Both the position numbers and the translations under genes were made by a program. The notes beneath the pieces were generated by a model. That model saw nothing but the letters and a program-made list of their open reading frames with translations, had not been told where the DNA came from and did not search any database. From Perognathus longimembris pacificus (Eukaryota; Chordata; Mammalia; Rodentia; Heteromyidae), in contig NC_063188.1 in assembly GCF_023159225.1 (NCBI RefSeq), positions 12,545,086 through 12,609,085 of the forward strand: a stretch of 64,000 nucleotides of DNA. Direction: 5' to 3'. This document shows, one piece after another, positions 41,401-61,960 of this stretch (the stretch's first letter is position 1; each line of letters begins with the position of its first letter).

Positions 41401-44400
41401 TAAAATTTTCATTCTTTAGTGAGTAAAGGTTCTGGAAATAGTTCCTTATGATTGTTTGAATATCCTGTGTATTTGTTGTAATTTTCTGGTGGAGTCCTTG
41501 ATCTTACGGATGTAAGTAAGTCTCTTCTCTTCTTTTGTTTTTGTAAGTCTTGCAAGGGGTCTGTCAGTTTTATTTATTTTCTCAAAGAACCAGCATTTAG
41601 TTTTATTTAGTTGTTGAATGATCTTTCTAGTCTCAATCAGATTTATCTCTTCTTTAATCTTTGTGATCTCTCTCCTCCTAGTCCTTTTTTTTTTTTTTTG
41701 CCAGTTCTGGGGCTTGGACTCAGGGCCTGAACACTGTCCCTCGCTTCTTTTTGCTCAAGGCTAGCACTCTGCCACTTGAGCCACAGCGCCACTTCTAGCC
41801 ACTTTCTGTATATGTGGTGCTGGGGAACTGAACCCAGGGCCTCATGTATACGAGGCAAGCACTCTTGCCACTAGGCTATATCCCCAGCCCCCCTCCTAGT
41901 CCTTTTAGATTCAATTTTTTCTTGTTTCTCCAGTTGCTTTAACTGCATCATGAGGTTATTTACCTGTTCTTATTCCATTCTTTTAATGTTTGCGCTAAGG
42001 GCAATTATCTATCTCTATATATATATTTTTAATTTTTATTGTCAAACTGATGTACAGACCGGATACATTTTCATACGTTAGGCATTGGATACATTTCCTG
42101 TACTGTTTGTTACCTCCTCCCTCATTCCCCCCTCCCCCCTCCCCCTTTCCCCCCATGAGTTGTTCGGTTGATTTACACCAAACAGTTTTTCAAGTATTGC
42201 TTTTGTACTCGTTTGTCTTTTTATTCAGTGTGTCTCGATTTTGGTATTCCCTTTCAGTTTCTAGTTCTAATACCAGTATACATGGTTTCCAATGTACTCA
42301 GATAAGATACAGAGATAGTGCAGGTACAACCACAGGAAGAGGATACATGAGGATCATCAATAATAGATGCTATGGGGCTGCTATGTCTCTTGGTCTCTTG
42401 TGAGAAGTCTCTTTTCAAGTCTTTAGTGGGCTATTGGTTCTTGGCGGTTTTGTTTTGGAGGAATGTAATTTTTTTAGTTTTGCTTTTATTTTAGATATGA
42501 GGCCTTTGTCTGTTGTATGGCTGGTAAAGACCTTTTCCCAATCTGTGAGCTTTCTGTTTATCTTGCAAGCTATGTCTTTTGCCCTGCAGAAGCTCTGCAG
42601 TTTGATGCAGTCCCATTTGTCCATCCTTTCTTTGATTTGTAGCCTTTCTGGGTCTTTGTTCAGGAAGTTTCGTCCTGTGCCAAGGAGCCCGTGTTTCTCC
42701 TACTCCTTCCTTTAGTGTTTTCAGGGATTATCTATATTTTTATAAACAAGAAAAAAGTGCAGTACAGAGAAACTAAAGGCCTTATTTGCCCAACAGCCTA
42801 CTTTTTAAGGGCGGAGGCCAAGTTCTAACCAGATGCATATGCCTCTAAATTGCTCTTGTTCACATGGTTAATGTTTAATTTATTGGATAACTACTGTAAT
42901 TTGCTATCTATTTCCCTTTTTTGTATATTCATTTCTTTATTGTCAAAGTGATGTATAGAGGGGTTATAGTTTCATACTTAAGACAGCGAGTACATTTCTT
43001 ATCCAACTTGTTACCTCCTCCCTCATCCCCCCACCTTCCACCCTCCCCACTTCCCTTCCCCCACATGATTTGTACAGTTGGTTTACAGCATATAGTTTTG
43101 TAAGTATTGCTTTTGCATTTGGCTCCTCTTTTATTCTTTGTCCCTCAATTTTGATATTCCCCTTCCCTTCCTAATTCCAATACATGTACATACAATATCC
43201 GGGGTACCAAAATCAATTACAGTGACATCAGGGGTAAAACCATGGGAAAGACAAAAGAAAAAGGGCATAATTTCACATGGTATGTTGAAAATAACAATGA
43301 TAAGCCACTTGTTTTGCTGCCTATTTTCATTCTTGCTACAGCTCAGAGATCTTTTTCACTTATGGGGAAATAGAATTAGAGATCTGGTCAGGATATAAAG
43401 AATAGTTTCTGAGCTTGGTATTGGTGTCTCTCAGTTGTAATCCTAGCTACTCTGGAGGCTGAGATCTGAGGATCACAATTCAAAGCCAGCCCAAGAAGGA
43501 AAGTGTGTGAGACTCTCATCTCCAATTAACCACCATAAAACCAGAAGTGGTGCTGTGGTTCAAAGTGGTAGAGCATTAGCCTTGAGCAAATAAGTTCAGG
43601 AACAGTGCCTGGGCCCTTAGTTCAAGCCTTACAATCAACAACAACAACAAAGAGAATAGTTTCTTAAAAACTACCAGAGATTACCTTTAAAAAAAACACA
43701 AGTCTGTGAAGACCACAGAAGCAGGAGTCTGCTTGCAGACTCAGTAGCAATAACTTTGGGGAATTGGATTCCTGTACCTTACTAGTTATGTCCTTGGCAA
43801 ATGTGAATGTATAGACCTATGGTATTAGCTTCTCTTAGGTCCTGTTGCTTCCATAGGGCTTTCTAAAATATCGTTTAAAAAATCAATGTATTTTTCCCTA
43901 GGATTTCCAGGTAGATTCCTTTCCAGGTTTCCCATGACAGGATTTGGAAAGTTCATTTACATCCAAGATACTTCACAGACATTAAAGACAAAGCTTCTTT
44001 CAGGGCAGAACCTTGATTTTCATATAATCAGGACTCTAAACATAGTATCCCTTTCCAGACCATCTACTTGAAGACTATGTACTTTCATACCCAAACTAGG
44101 AAAACTTACAGCAACAAATGACATCACACCATCATCCATGAGTTGGAAGATCAGCCAGTTAATTGACTTCCTGCACCCTACTGAATCTCCAGTCCTCAGT
44201 TCTGTGATAAACAGCTACAAATACAACTTAAAGGATTTTTCCTCATCTCCATGTAGTTTTCAAATACCCATATTCTATAGAAACAAACAAACGAATACCA
44301 CCCTATTCATACTTTCCAAAGTCCTCATTTGTTAGTCAAAACACTGATCCATCTTCCAGCTTTTCTGGACCAACCTTTGAAAAGGATGAGAAAGAAGCAA

Positions 44401-44826
44401 ATGGTGAGTACAGGAATTATCTAGAAGAGTTTTCTATCAATTTCAGTAGTCTAATCTTTATCTTTCATATTTTCAGCCCTTGAAGAGGAAGAGAAAGAAG
44501 AAAGAGGTGAGTACAAGAATGATCTGGAAGAGTTTTCTATTAAATTAATTTCAGTAGCGTAGATGACTTATATTTCACGTTTTCTGATAGACATAAAAAA
44601 TAAGTTCTCTCCAAACTCCAGACTCCTCTGAGCTTCTTAGCAAACCCAGATGTTCTTCTAGAGCGGAGAGTTAGGGTCTGTGGAATTAGTCCTTCATCTT
44701 GTTTCCAAAACTGAAAATCCATTGTTTCCTTTCCCTAAGAGGCTCTCTATATTTAAGTGAGGTATCACATCAGTATCTTCTCTACTAATCATTCCTTTCT
44801 TTCCCTCTCCCCCACTAGACCAATAA
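15247..44826 (+). CDS. MAP7D3: MAP7D3 orthologue (MAP7 domain-containing protein 3), spliced gene, about 757 aa
   Basis: MAP7-family proteins bind microtubules through an N-terminal coiled coil and help recruit kinesin-1. Fifteen coding exons with GT-AG borders and matching phases join without a stop: 15247-15487, 18215-18298, 20161-20324, 21645-21741, 24439-24522, 25903-26626, 27593-27697, 28148-28344, 29786-29897, 31003-31132, 33706-33787, 35049-35220, 44360-44403, 44477-44506, 44819-44826 (2274 nt including stop). Residues about 85-190 are a charged coiled coil of the family type ([27 protein letters not shown]). The block [13 protein letters not shown] and the KLLFLHSEA region near the C-terminus match MAP7D3 rather than MAP7, D1 or D2. 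Convergent placement next to FHL1 is as in human. Human MAP7D3 is about 876 aa; the copy here lacks a recognisable C-terminal MAP7 coiled coil and exon 2. Identity is confident; the exon 6-7 region junction (25903-26626 to 27593-27697) is the least certain. No clear AATAAA follows the stop. Confidence 0.85.
15770..15949. repeat. Long inverted repeat, left arm
   Basis: Reads tagttggagaaggaatcacc through agatgccctggc-like sequence; its reverse complement recurs at 16512-16684 with small differences. Confidence 0.8.
16512..16684. repeat. Long inverted repeat, right arm
   Basis: Pairs with 15770-15949 (for example gttattaggtccctaagacc against ggtcttaaggacctaataac). The 562-bp spacer is very AT-rich, with degenerate internal copies of a TTTGTAGATT-TATTTGTTAATATTT motif. 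Confidence 0.8.
17403..17446. repeat. (CA)n microsatellite
   Basis: About 22 CA units without interruption. Confidence 0.95.
17825..18131 (+). pseudogene. MAP7D3: MAP7D3 ancestral exon 2, split by an IDL-Geo SINE
   Basis: After a pyrimidine-rich acceptor ending CAG at 17822-17824, phase 1 reading gives [11 protein letters not shown] and then SSN. The SINE at 17895-18102 interrupts at this point and is flanked by a 10-bp target duplication (tctcatcaaa, 17885-17894 and 18103-18112). Reading across the empty site restores SSNLRLAFK, like SSNIRSTFKP that I recall in human MAP7D3 after DVV. No usable donor remains next to the first half. Skipping this exon keeps the frame between exon 1 (ends phase 1) and the exon at 18215 (starts phase 1). 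Confidence 0.6.
17895..18102 (-). repeat. IDL-Geo SINE inserted in MAP7D3 exon 2
   Basis: Antisense dimer with an 11-T run at its left end and the target duplication tctcatcaaa on both sides. Confidence 0.92.
18215..18298 (+). CDS. MAP7D3: MAP7D3 coding exon 3 (residues 81-108)
   Basis: Acceptor TTCTGTAG and donor GTATAT bound 84 nt in phase 1-1. It encodes [20 protein letters not shown], matching the start of the MAP7 N-terminal coiled coil (human LKNDIKQRLARERREE). Confidence 0.85.
18635..18842 (-). repeat. IDL-Geo SINE
   Basis: Antisense dimer in the intron after exon 3, flanked by acagttatttcttt. Confidence 0.9.
18843..20160 (+). other. MAP7D3: MAP7D3 intron, unique sequence with one B1-Geo SINE
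   Basis: A B1-Geo composite SINE occupies about 19622-19835; the rest, including a moderately GC-rich block at 19080-19560, was not recognised. Confidence 0.5.
20161..20324 (+). CDS. MAP7D3: MAP7D3 coding exon 4 (residues 109-163), N-terminal microtubule-binding coiled coil
   Basis: 164 nt between acceptor CATTTAG and donor GTATGT, ending in phase 0. The translation is almost entirely Lys, Glu, Arg and Gln with heptad character, including [19 protein letters not shown]. This is the best-conserved part of the gene and the main family signature. Confidence 0.92.
20325..21644 (+). other. MAP7D3: MAP7D3 intron, unique sequence
   Basis: Pyrimidine-rich sequence (20500-21100) followed by AT-rich sequence with a short AAT run (21349-21364). 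Nothing coding recognised. Confidence 0.45.
21645..21741 (+). CDS. MAP7D3: MAP7D3 coding exon 5 (residues 164-195), end of N-terminal coiled coil
   Basis: 97 nt from acceptor TTTTAAACAG to donor GTAAGT. It encodes [20 protein letters not shown], equivalent to the family motif at the end of the coiled coil, and ends in phase 1. Confidence 0.88.
21742..24438 (+). other. MAP7D3: MAP7D3 intron with an interrupted SINE and a GC-rich insert
   Basis: A B1-Geo SINE starts near 22205 and resumes near 22875. Between its halves lie a GC-rich unknown block (about 22310-22705) and an antisense Geo-ID SINE (about 22707-22875). The rest is AT-rich unique sequence. Confidence 0.55.
24439..24522 (+). CDS. 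MAP7D3: MAP7D3 coding exon 6 (residues 196-223)
   Basis: 84 nt, phase 1-1. The frame reads [20 protein letters not shown], a Ser- and Arg-rich linker resembling the human NRRDSNLHSSTDKE segment. The donor GTGATT is weak, but the next exon continues in frame with a conserved block. Confidence 0.75.
24523..25902 (+). other. MAP7D3: MAP7D3 intron, AT-rich unique sequence
   Basis: No repeats of the SINE families seen; a short TATA/CATA run lies at about 25386-25438. Confidence 0.5.
25903..26626 (+). CDS. MAP7D3: MAP7D3 coding exon 7 (residues 224-464), degenerate repeat exon
   Basis: The acceptor is TTCAATTGCAG. The exon opens with [13 protein letters not shown], a conserved anchor just before the repeat region. 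The rest has degenerate units of about ten residues of the type V-S-x-D/E-x-x-P-x-V (for example [11 protein letters not shown]), as in human. One stretch ([15 protein letters not shown]) is unusually hydrophobic for this exon and may mark compensating indels. The donor at 26627 (CAA|GTATTT) is the best in-frame choice; GAT GGG AGG|GTGAAG further upstream is an alternative. Confidence 0.78.
26667..26872 (+). repeat. IDL-Geo SINE, about 40 bp after the exon 7 donor
   Basis: Sense dimer with poly(A), flanked by gaatgcag. It is followed by a diverged B1-Geo remnant (about 26955-27122) and a short L1 3'-end-like fragment (27208-27290, antisense). Confidence 0.9.
27593..27697 (+). CDS. MAP7D3: MAP7D3 coding exon 8 (residues 465-499)
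   Basis: The only open frame reads [17 protein letters not shown] and RWPSASLGN and joins the next exon as L-RRL. Three tandem AGs (27577-27578, 27584-27585, 27591-27592) could serve as acceptor. The third fits the phase of the donor at 26627, while the first would need a phase 0 donor in the preceding exon. The donor is GTAAGT at 27698. Confidence 0.65.
27844..28051 (+). repeat. IDL-Geo SINE
   Basis: Sense dimer flanked by agttcccagatg, in the intron before exon 9. Confidence 0.92.
28148..28344 (+). CDS. MAP7D3: MAP7D3 coding exon 9 (residues 500-565)
   Basis: 197 nt from acceptor TTTTTCACAG to donor GTAAGT. It encodes a Pro- and His-rich segment ([19 protein letters not shown]) followed by [20 protein letters not shown], comparable to the human KKKKETVSKTTNRCEALSQ. 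Confidence 0.85.
28849..29077 (-). repeat. IDL-Geo SINE with TTTA-type tail
   Basis: Antisense dimer whose tail reads (TTTA)n instead of poly(T), flanked by ccagaatttttat. Confidence 0.9.
29786..29897 (+). CDS. MAP7D3: MAP7D3 coding exon 10 (residues 566-602)
   Basis: 112 nt from acceptor AAACTAG to donor GTCAGC. It encodes [11 protein letters not shown], aligning with the NAEAAT segment that precedes the C-terminal MAP7 coiled coil in human. After this point the human coiled coil (LRRLAREQREKEEEE type) is not found. Confidence 0.75.
29898..31002 (+). other. MAP7D3: MAP7D3 intron, unique sequence
   Basis: No repeats recognised. This is where exons for the C-terminal MAP7 coiled coil would be expected; none with an open frame and good splice sites was found. 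Confidence 0.5.
31003..31132 (+). CDS. MAP7D3: MAP7D3 coding exon 11 (residues 603-646)
   Basis: 130 nt from acceptor GTTATTAG to donor GTTTGT, ending in phase 0. It is basic ([20 protein letters not shown]) and has no strong heptad pattern. I cannot align it convincingly to the human protein; it stands where the long C-terminal coiled coil should be. Confidence 0.7.
31133..33705 (+). other. MAP7D3: MAP7D3 intron with a probable decayed exon
   Basis: Unique AT-rich sequence holding the exon remnant at 32449-32504; nothing else was recognised. Confidence 0.5.
32449..32504 (+). pseudogene. MAP7D3: Probable decayed MAP7D3 exon (C-terminal coiled-coil remnant) with in-frame stop
   Basis: A good acceptor (TTTATTTCCCTTTAAATAG) precedes a phase 0 frame reading [14 protein letters not shown] and then TGA at 32491-32493. 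Human MAP7D3 has RIEEIMKRTRKTD at the same place, just before the VTETSS segment matched by the exon at 33706. The stop implies it is skipped. The match is short, so this is an inference. Confidence 0.4.
33706..33787 (+). CDS. MAP7D3: MAP7D3 coding exon 12 (residues 647-673)
   Basis: 82 nt from acceptor TTTAATCACAG to donor GTCAGT, phase 0 to 1. It encodes [16 protein letters not shown], an acidic Ser-rich segment aligning with human VTETSSHDIYEEAEAD. Confidence 0.78.
34150..34360 (-). repeat. B1-Geo composite SINE
   Basis: Antisense Geo unit followed by an antisense B1-like unit (cctgcctgggttggc, cagcctcc). Confidence 0.65.
35049..35220 (+). CDS. MAP7D3: MAP7D3 coding exon 13 (residues 674-730)
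   Basis: 172 nt from acceptor TTCTTCCTTAG to donor GTGAGA. It encodes [18 protein letters not shown] and [10 protein letters not shown], matching the human pattern KKM-KLVFLEDG and KTYFNG. The conserved spacing supports orthology. Confidence 0.82.
35330..37540 (-). mobile_element. Old LINE-1 3' portion
   Basis: Diverged antisense L1 ORF2 end and 3' UTR: gtagtattcc-like, tatacccagaagtgg (35991-36020 region), gagtgaggtgg and related phrases in the usual order. It carries an exact 147-bp tandem duplication (36161-36307 and 36308-36454) and a Geo-like SINE remnant (about 36765-36960). Confidence 0.75.
37541..38481. other. Unrecognised intronic block between two L1s
   Basis: Mixed-composition sequence with no frame over 60 codons. 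It may be an older repeat that I cannot name. Confidence 0.35.
38491..42003 (-). mobile_element. L1-C, 5'-truncated LINE-1, antisense to MAP7D3
   Basis: The minus strand encodes L1 ORF2 from the RT fingers ([20 protein letters not shown]) to the cysteine-rich end ([17 protein letters not shown]), with frameshifts near 40385 and 39380. The 3' UTR is of the L1-B type (acaccttgt, gtacagttacata). An IDL-Geo SINE sits at 41689-41891. It lies between two copies of attatctat. Confidence 0.88.
41689..41891 (-). repeat. IDL-Geo SINE inside L1-C
   Basis: Antisense dimer flanked by cctcctagtcctttt (about 41674-41688 and 41892-41906). Confidence 0.9.
42013..42726 (-). mobile_element. L1-D, LINE-1 fragment with internal deletion
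   Basis: The 3' UTR is of the L1-A type (42015-42405), joined directly to an ORF2 piece (42415-42720, [13 protein letters not shown]). About 700 bp present in L1-A (roughly 4990-5690) are absent. It is bounded by attatctat at both sides. Confidence 0.85.
42736..44359 (+). other. MAP7D3: MAP7D3 intron with L1 3' fragment and SINE
   Basis: A short antisense L1 3' UTR fragment occupies about 42920-43235 and a B1-Geo SINE about 43415-43655. The remainder is unique. Confidence 0.55.
44360..44403 (+). CDS. MAP7D3: MAP7D3 coding exon 14 (residues 731-745)
   Basis: 44 nt from acceptor CATCTTCCAG to donor GTGAGT. It encodes [15 protein letters not shown]. Together with the intron after it, it forms the first unit of a local tandem duplication with a period of about 103 bp. 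Confidence 0.7.
44477..44506 (+). CDS. MAP7D3: MAP7D3 coding exon 15 (30 nt, tandem copy of exon 14)
   Basis: A 30-nt exon between ATATTTTCAG and GTGAGT, phase 1-1, encoding LEEEEKEER. Its 3' part and the next 50 bp of intron copy exon 14 and its intron (GGTGAGTACA followed by AGAGTTTTCTAT in both). Being symmetric, it adds ten residues without breaking the frame. Confidence 0.65.
44819..44826 (+). CDS. MAP7D3: MAP7D3 final coding exon and stop
   Basis: A strong acceptor (CTCTCCCCCACTAG) is followed by AC CAA TAA, giving a C-terminus ending DQ. The untranslated region continues to the right, but no canonical AATAAA was found before about 45.4 kb, so the transcript end is not placed. Confidence 0.65.
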
Positions 44827-45696
44827 GCATCATCAGTCCTAATTTACCAGCCAGAAACCAGTGAATCTTACTCCATAGCACAATTACCATGGAAAAATAG
44901 GGAAATAGGCAACACCTGAAGATCACCATGACCTCCTCTCATCTCACGCTAATCACACGACCACCAGTGTGGCCATTTTCATCCTTCTCTGCAGGATTAG
45001 TTAGTAAAGGATGTTTTGCATTCATTACCATTGTCTCATTCTTTGTGTATGTGCTAGTGCATGATGTCGTTTTTAAAAAATGATCATGATTTTTTAAGAA
45101 TCCAATTAATAGTGTTTTTTAAAGAATCGCCCTGCTGTAGTATTTGAAATCCTGAAATAGTGTTTATTCTATTTAAGAATGACAAATTCTAACAGGTGGA
45201 AACCACATTTGATCATATACGGAACATAATAGATAGTGCAGAGCACTCAGCTCGCTCCCAAGAGCTGTTTCAGGTGGTTTGTAGTACACAGGTACTGAAA
45301 GTTGCATAGCATACTCAAAATTTACCATCATATGTGTATGTTTTTAATTCTTCTGTTGTTAGTGTCTAGCATTGATACATTTAAATGCTGGGAGTTCTAG
45401 AAAATGTAACTTCAGAACAGTCAGCATCTTTTACATTCTTGTCTATGTTTCTTTTTTGAAGTACACACTGATTGACATACAAAAATATGAATAATTTTCT
45501 GTTGTACTTGGCTGTTGCCATGGTATATGTTCAACTTCTCAAAATGTCAAATATTATCTATTTCTGCTTGTATACTCCCCTAGACCTGTCCTTCAATATA
45601 CATTCAGGCTACCGACGGGTAATAATGTGTTTGCCTTCCTCTAGGCACTGGCTGTGAAGACAGCAGGGGTACTAGTTTTTGTGACAGGCACACAGT

Positions 45697-45727
<31 letters not shown>

Positions 45728-45754
45728 GGAATATGTCCTTCCATAAAACTAAAT

Positions 45755-45985
45755 ATGTCAGGTGCCAATGGCTCACATCTGTAATCCTAGCTACTGAGAA
45801 GGCTGAGATCTCAAGATCACAGTTCAAAGCAGCCCAGGTAGGAAAATCTATGAGACTCCTATCTCCGATAAACTACTCAGAAAAAAGCTGGAAGTGGTAC
45901 TGTGGCTCAAATGGTAAAGTGCTGGCTATGAGTATGGAAAAGCTCAGGGACAGAGCCTAGGCTCAAGACAGCAAAAAATAAAAAT
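45755..45985 (+). repeat. B1-Geo composite SINE
   Basis: Sense copy: aggtgccaatggctcacatc, cctagctactgagaaggctg, then Geo (gtggctcaaatggtaaagtg). Confidence 0.75.
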
Positions 45986-46013
45986 CTCACACTAATCATA
46001 CATTCCATGTTTT

Positions 46014-46230
46014 TTTTTTTTTTTTTTTTTTTTTTTGGCCAGTCCTGGGCCTTGGACTCAGGGCCTGAGCACTGTCCCTGGCTTCTTCCCGCTCAAGGCT
46101 TAGCACTCTGCCACTTGAGCCACAGCGCCGCTTCTGGCCGTTTTCTGTATATGTGGTGCTGGGGAATCGAACCTAGGGCCTCGTGTATCCGAGGCAGGCA
46201 CTCTTGCCACTAGGCTATATCCCCAGCCCC
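46014..46230 (-). repeat. IDL-Geo SINE
   Basis: Antisense dimer flanked by acattccatgtttt. Confidence 0.92.
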
Positions 46231-47874
46231 ACATTCCATGTTTTAATGGTAGTGAATTTTTAGTTCTGAATCACAAAAAGTTTGAAACAGTCTTGCATTA
46301 GTAAAAGCAAAGATTTTTTTTAAATTCCTGGTTCTTTGCTATTTGTGATATATCAGTCCCTACTTTTTTTCTTTGTTTTTTTCTGAGTCAGGTGTTTTTG
46401 CTCAGAGTGACTACTGGTGTCAAGCAATCTTGCCTCAGTCTCTCAAGTAGTTGAGGCTACAGGTGTATGCCACTGCATCTACTAAAAGTATATTCACAAG
46501 CTTGTGAAACCATCGTGATTAGTTTGGAGAACACTTTGGGAATATTTTGCCTTTTTGAACCTTGGATTTGGTATTTGCCTCTGATGAGGAAAACCTACTT
46601 GCTTTTTACATTTCCCCATGACATGTTACTGCAAATGGCAAAACAAATGTTCTGGTTGTCTGTGTAAATATGAAGTTTTCGGTCTTAAACTTTGTCAGGT
46701 GTGGTGGTGCACACCTGTTATCTCAGCTCTCAGTAAGATTACAAGTTCATGGCCAGCCTGGGCTCCATAGGAAGGCCCTATCCTTAAAAAAATAACAAGT
46801 ACAGTAATACTTGAAAACTGTTGTGTGCACTGTTTTTTATAAGACTAAGTCCTTGTTTTTCCACAATCTTTAGGACCTGGTGCTTACAAATTTTGTGGCA
46901 GCCAGTCCCCACTGCACATTCTAGAACATTTTATGAACAAACAAGCTGAACACACCTAAATTCTGGCAAATGAACCACCTCCATGTACTTTTACCGAGCT
47001 ACAAGCGCCTCAACTAACGAGTGTGGAACTGGGTCTTATTGATCCATTTGTTGGGAACTGTGTTCTCTCAATGGGTTTTGCCACATTGGGAGTAAAATGG
47101 TGGCTTATGGCTTACAGAGTAGATCAAAGATACCAGAGAAGTCCAATGGTGCTGAGAACAAAGTTGTTACTTACACTGATTTAGCACTTTTACTAGATAA
47201 TTCTCACAGCACTGAGCACTCAGTGCCACGTGGTTTTATAAGCAGAAAACACAAATGCAGTGAGATTAAGTAACTTGCCATTACTAGAGTCTCAAAAGTA
47301 GTCAGAATTTGGATCCAGGCATCCTGACTCCTGATAGAATCCAGTTAACCACAAATTGCTGTTTTGGACTTCTGCTGCTAATATGGTAATTCGAAACTTA
47401 CTCATGTCTCTCCTGAGCCTAATTTCACTCAACATACACAGATGCCTACTAAAAATAATGAGCACCATGCATAAATAATTTCCTTGTGTAATTGTGTCCA
47501 TTCCTATGACAATTCCGTGCCCTACCTGATACACTACAGGTTTGAATTTTCATTATTAGTTGTATGACCTTAGAGAAGCACCTTAACCTCTCTGAACTTC
47601 TATTTTCTCACCTGGAAAGTGGGGAAAATAGACCCAGTGTGGCTGTGCAGATGAGAGCCAATGTGTGAGGCATTTGCTCATGAAGACAATGTTCAGAGCA
47701 GGTACTGTGTAGCAATCTACAGCCAAGGCTGATGCCTGATGGGCCTGTTTTCTCTATGAGCAAGGTAGAAGTGGGCAGTCTGCTGGAAATGTGGAGCAAG
47801 TGGTAGAGTGATTCTGGAGTTGTTGGCAGTGTGGCTTTTTCTTACCAGCACTCAAAAAGTTTAGGTTGAGGAGT

Positions 47875-48210
47875 TTAACGGAGATAAGAGTCTCACGGAG
47901 GGCTATGAATATGGCCCAGTAGTAGAGTGCTTGCCTCACATACCTGAAGCCCTGGGTTCGATTCCTCAGCACCACATATATAGAAAAGGCCAGAAGTAGT
48001 GCTGTGGCTCAAGTGGTAGGGTGGTAGCCTTGAGAAAAAAGGAGCCAGGGACAGTGCTCAGGCCATCAGCCCGAGCCCCTGGACTGGCCAAAAAAAAAAG
48101 TCTCATGGAGTCTCATGGAGTTTCCAGGCTGGCTTCAAACCACAATCCTCAGATTTTAGCCTCCTGAGTAGCTAGGATTACAGGCATAAGCCACCAGTGC
48201 CAGACTCTAT
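47875..48210. repeat. IDL-Geo SINE inserted in an older antisense B1-Geo SINE
   Basis: The sense IDL-Geo copy occupies about 47897-48098. The flanks (gataagagtctcacgga and gtctcatggag) are the duplicated target within a B1-like unit that continues to 48210. Confidence 0.8.
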
Positions 48211-48424
48211 CCTGTTTAAGTGAGGACAAAACTCTAGGGTCAGAGTGGCCTCAGGTTTTTTGTTATACTGGATTAGAGTGGTATTTATAATTTCTATAAT
48301 TTGCATGTTCTAAATGACTGCACTGAGATGAGTTTATCTCTGAAGCTTGAAAAAAAGGTCCTACCAGTTCTGTATTTGCATCATCTGTGATACTTCCTCT
48401 GAGAAGAATGACAAAACAGGAGGC

Positions 48425-61684
<13,260 letters not shown>

Positions 61685-61960
61685 GGCTGAGAGACCAAGT
61701 TCAGAAGCAACACCAAGACCAGTCTTCCCTCAACCCCAGCTGATAAGGCTGTGGCTCATTTGTGAACATACATTTAAGGGGAAGCGGCTCACACAAAAAT
61801 AACCAAGAGCAGATGTCTCACCCCTCCCCTGAGATCACAACCTTAATCCCACTAGAAAATTCTTAACCATTTTAGGTGATCCAAGGGAGAAGAATAGGAC
61901 CCAGTAAAAATACCAAACGCTACATATAAATACCTGTGGGGCTACTCAGCATCCAAATTA
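61685..61960 (-). promoter_or_regulatory. FHL1: Presumed upstream promoter and leader of the alternative FHL1 transcript
   Basis: The sequence upstream of the MASQRHS exon has no SINE and includes TTAAATGT (minus strand, about 61771) and TATTTATATG (minus, about 61926), either of which could act as a TATA-like element. No start site can be fixed from sequence, so the assignment rests on position. Confidence 0.3.

Larger units (their letters stand above)
44827..48424. other. MAP7D3 3' UTR and intergenic stretch between the convergent genes
   Basis: No coding exon was seen. It holds SINEs (45755-45985, 46014-46230, 46694-46790, 47897-48210), a short CA/CG-rich alternating purine-pyrimidine run (about 45696-45727), and otherwise unique AT-rich sequence. 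Confidence 0.6.

Noticed and set aside
46694..46790. Candidate small RNA with 7SL similarity
   Set aside because: It is a B1-type SINE copy with an A-rich tail.
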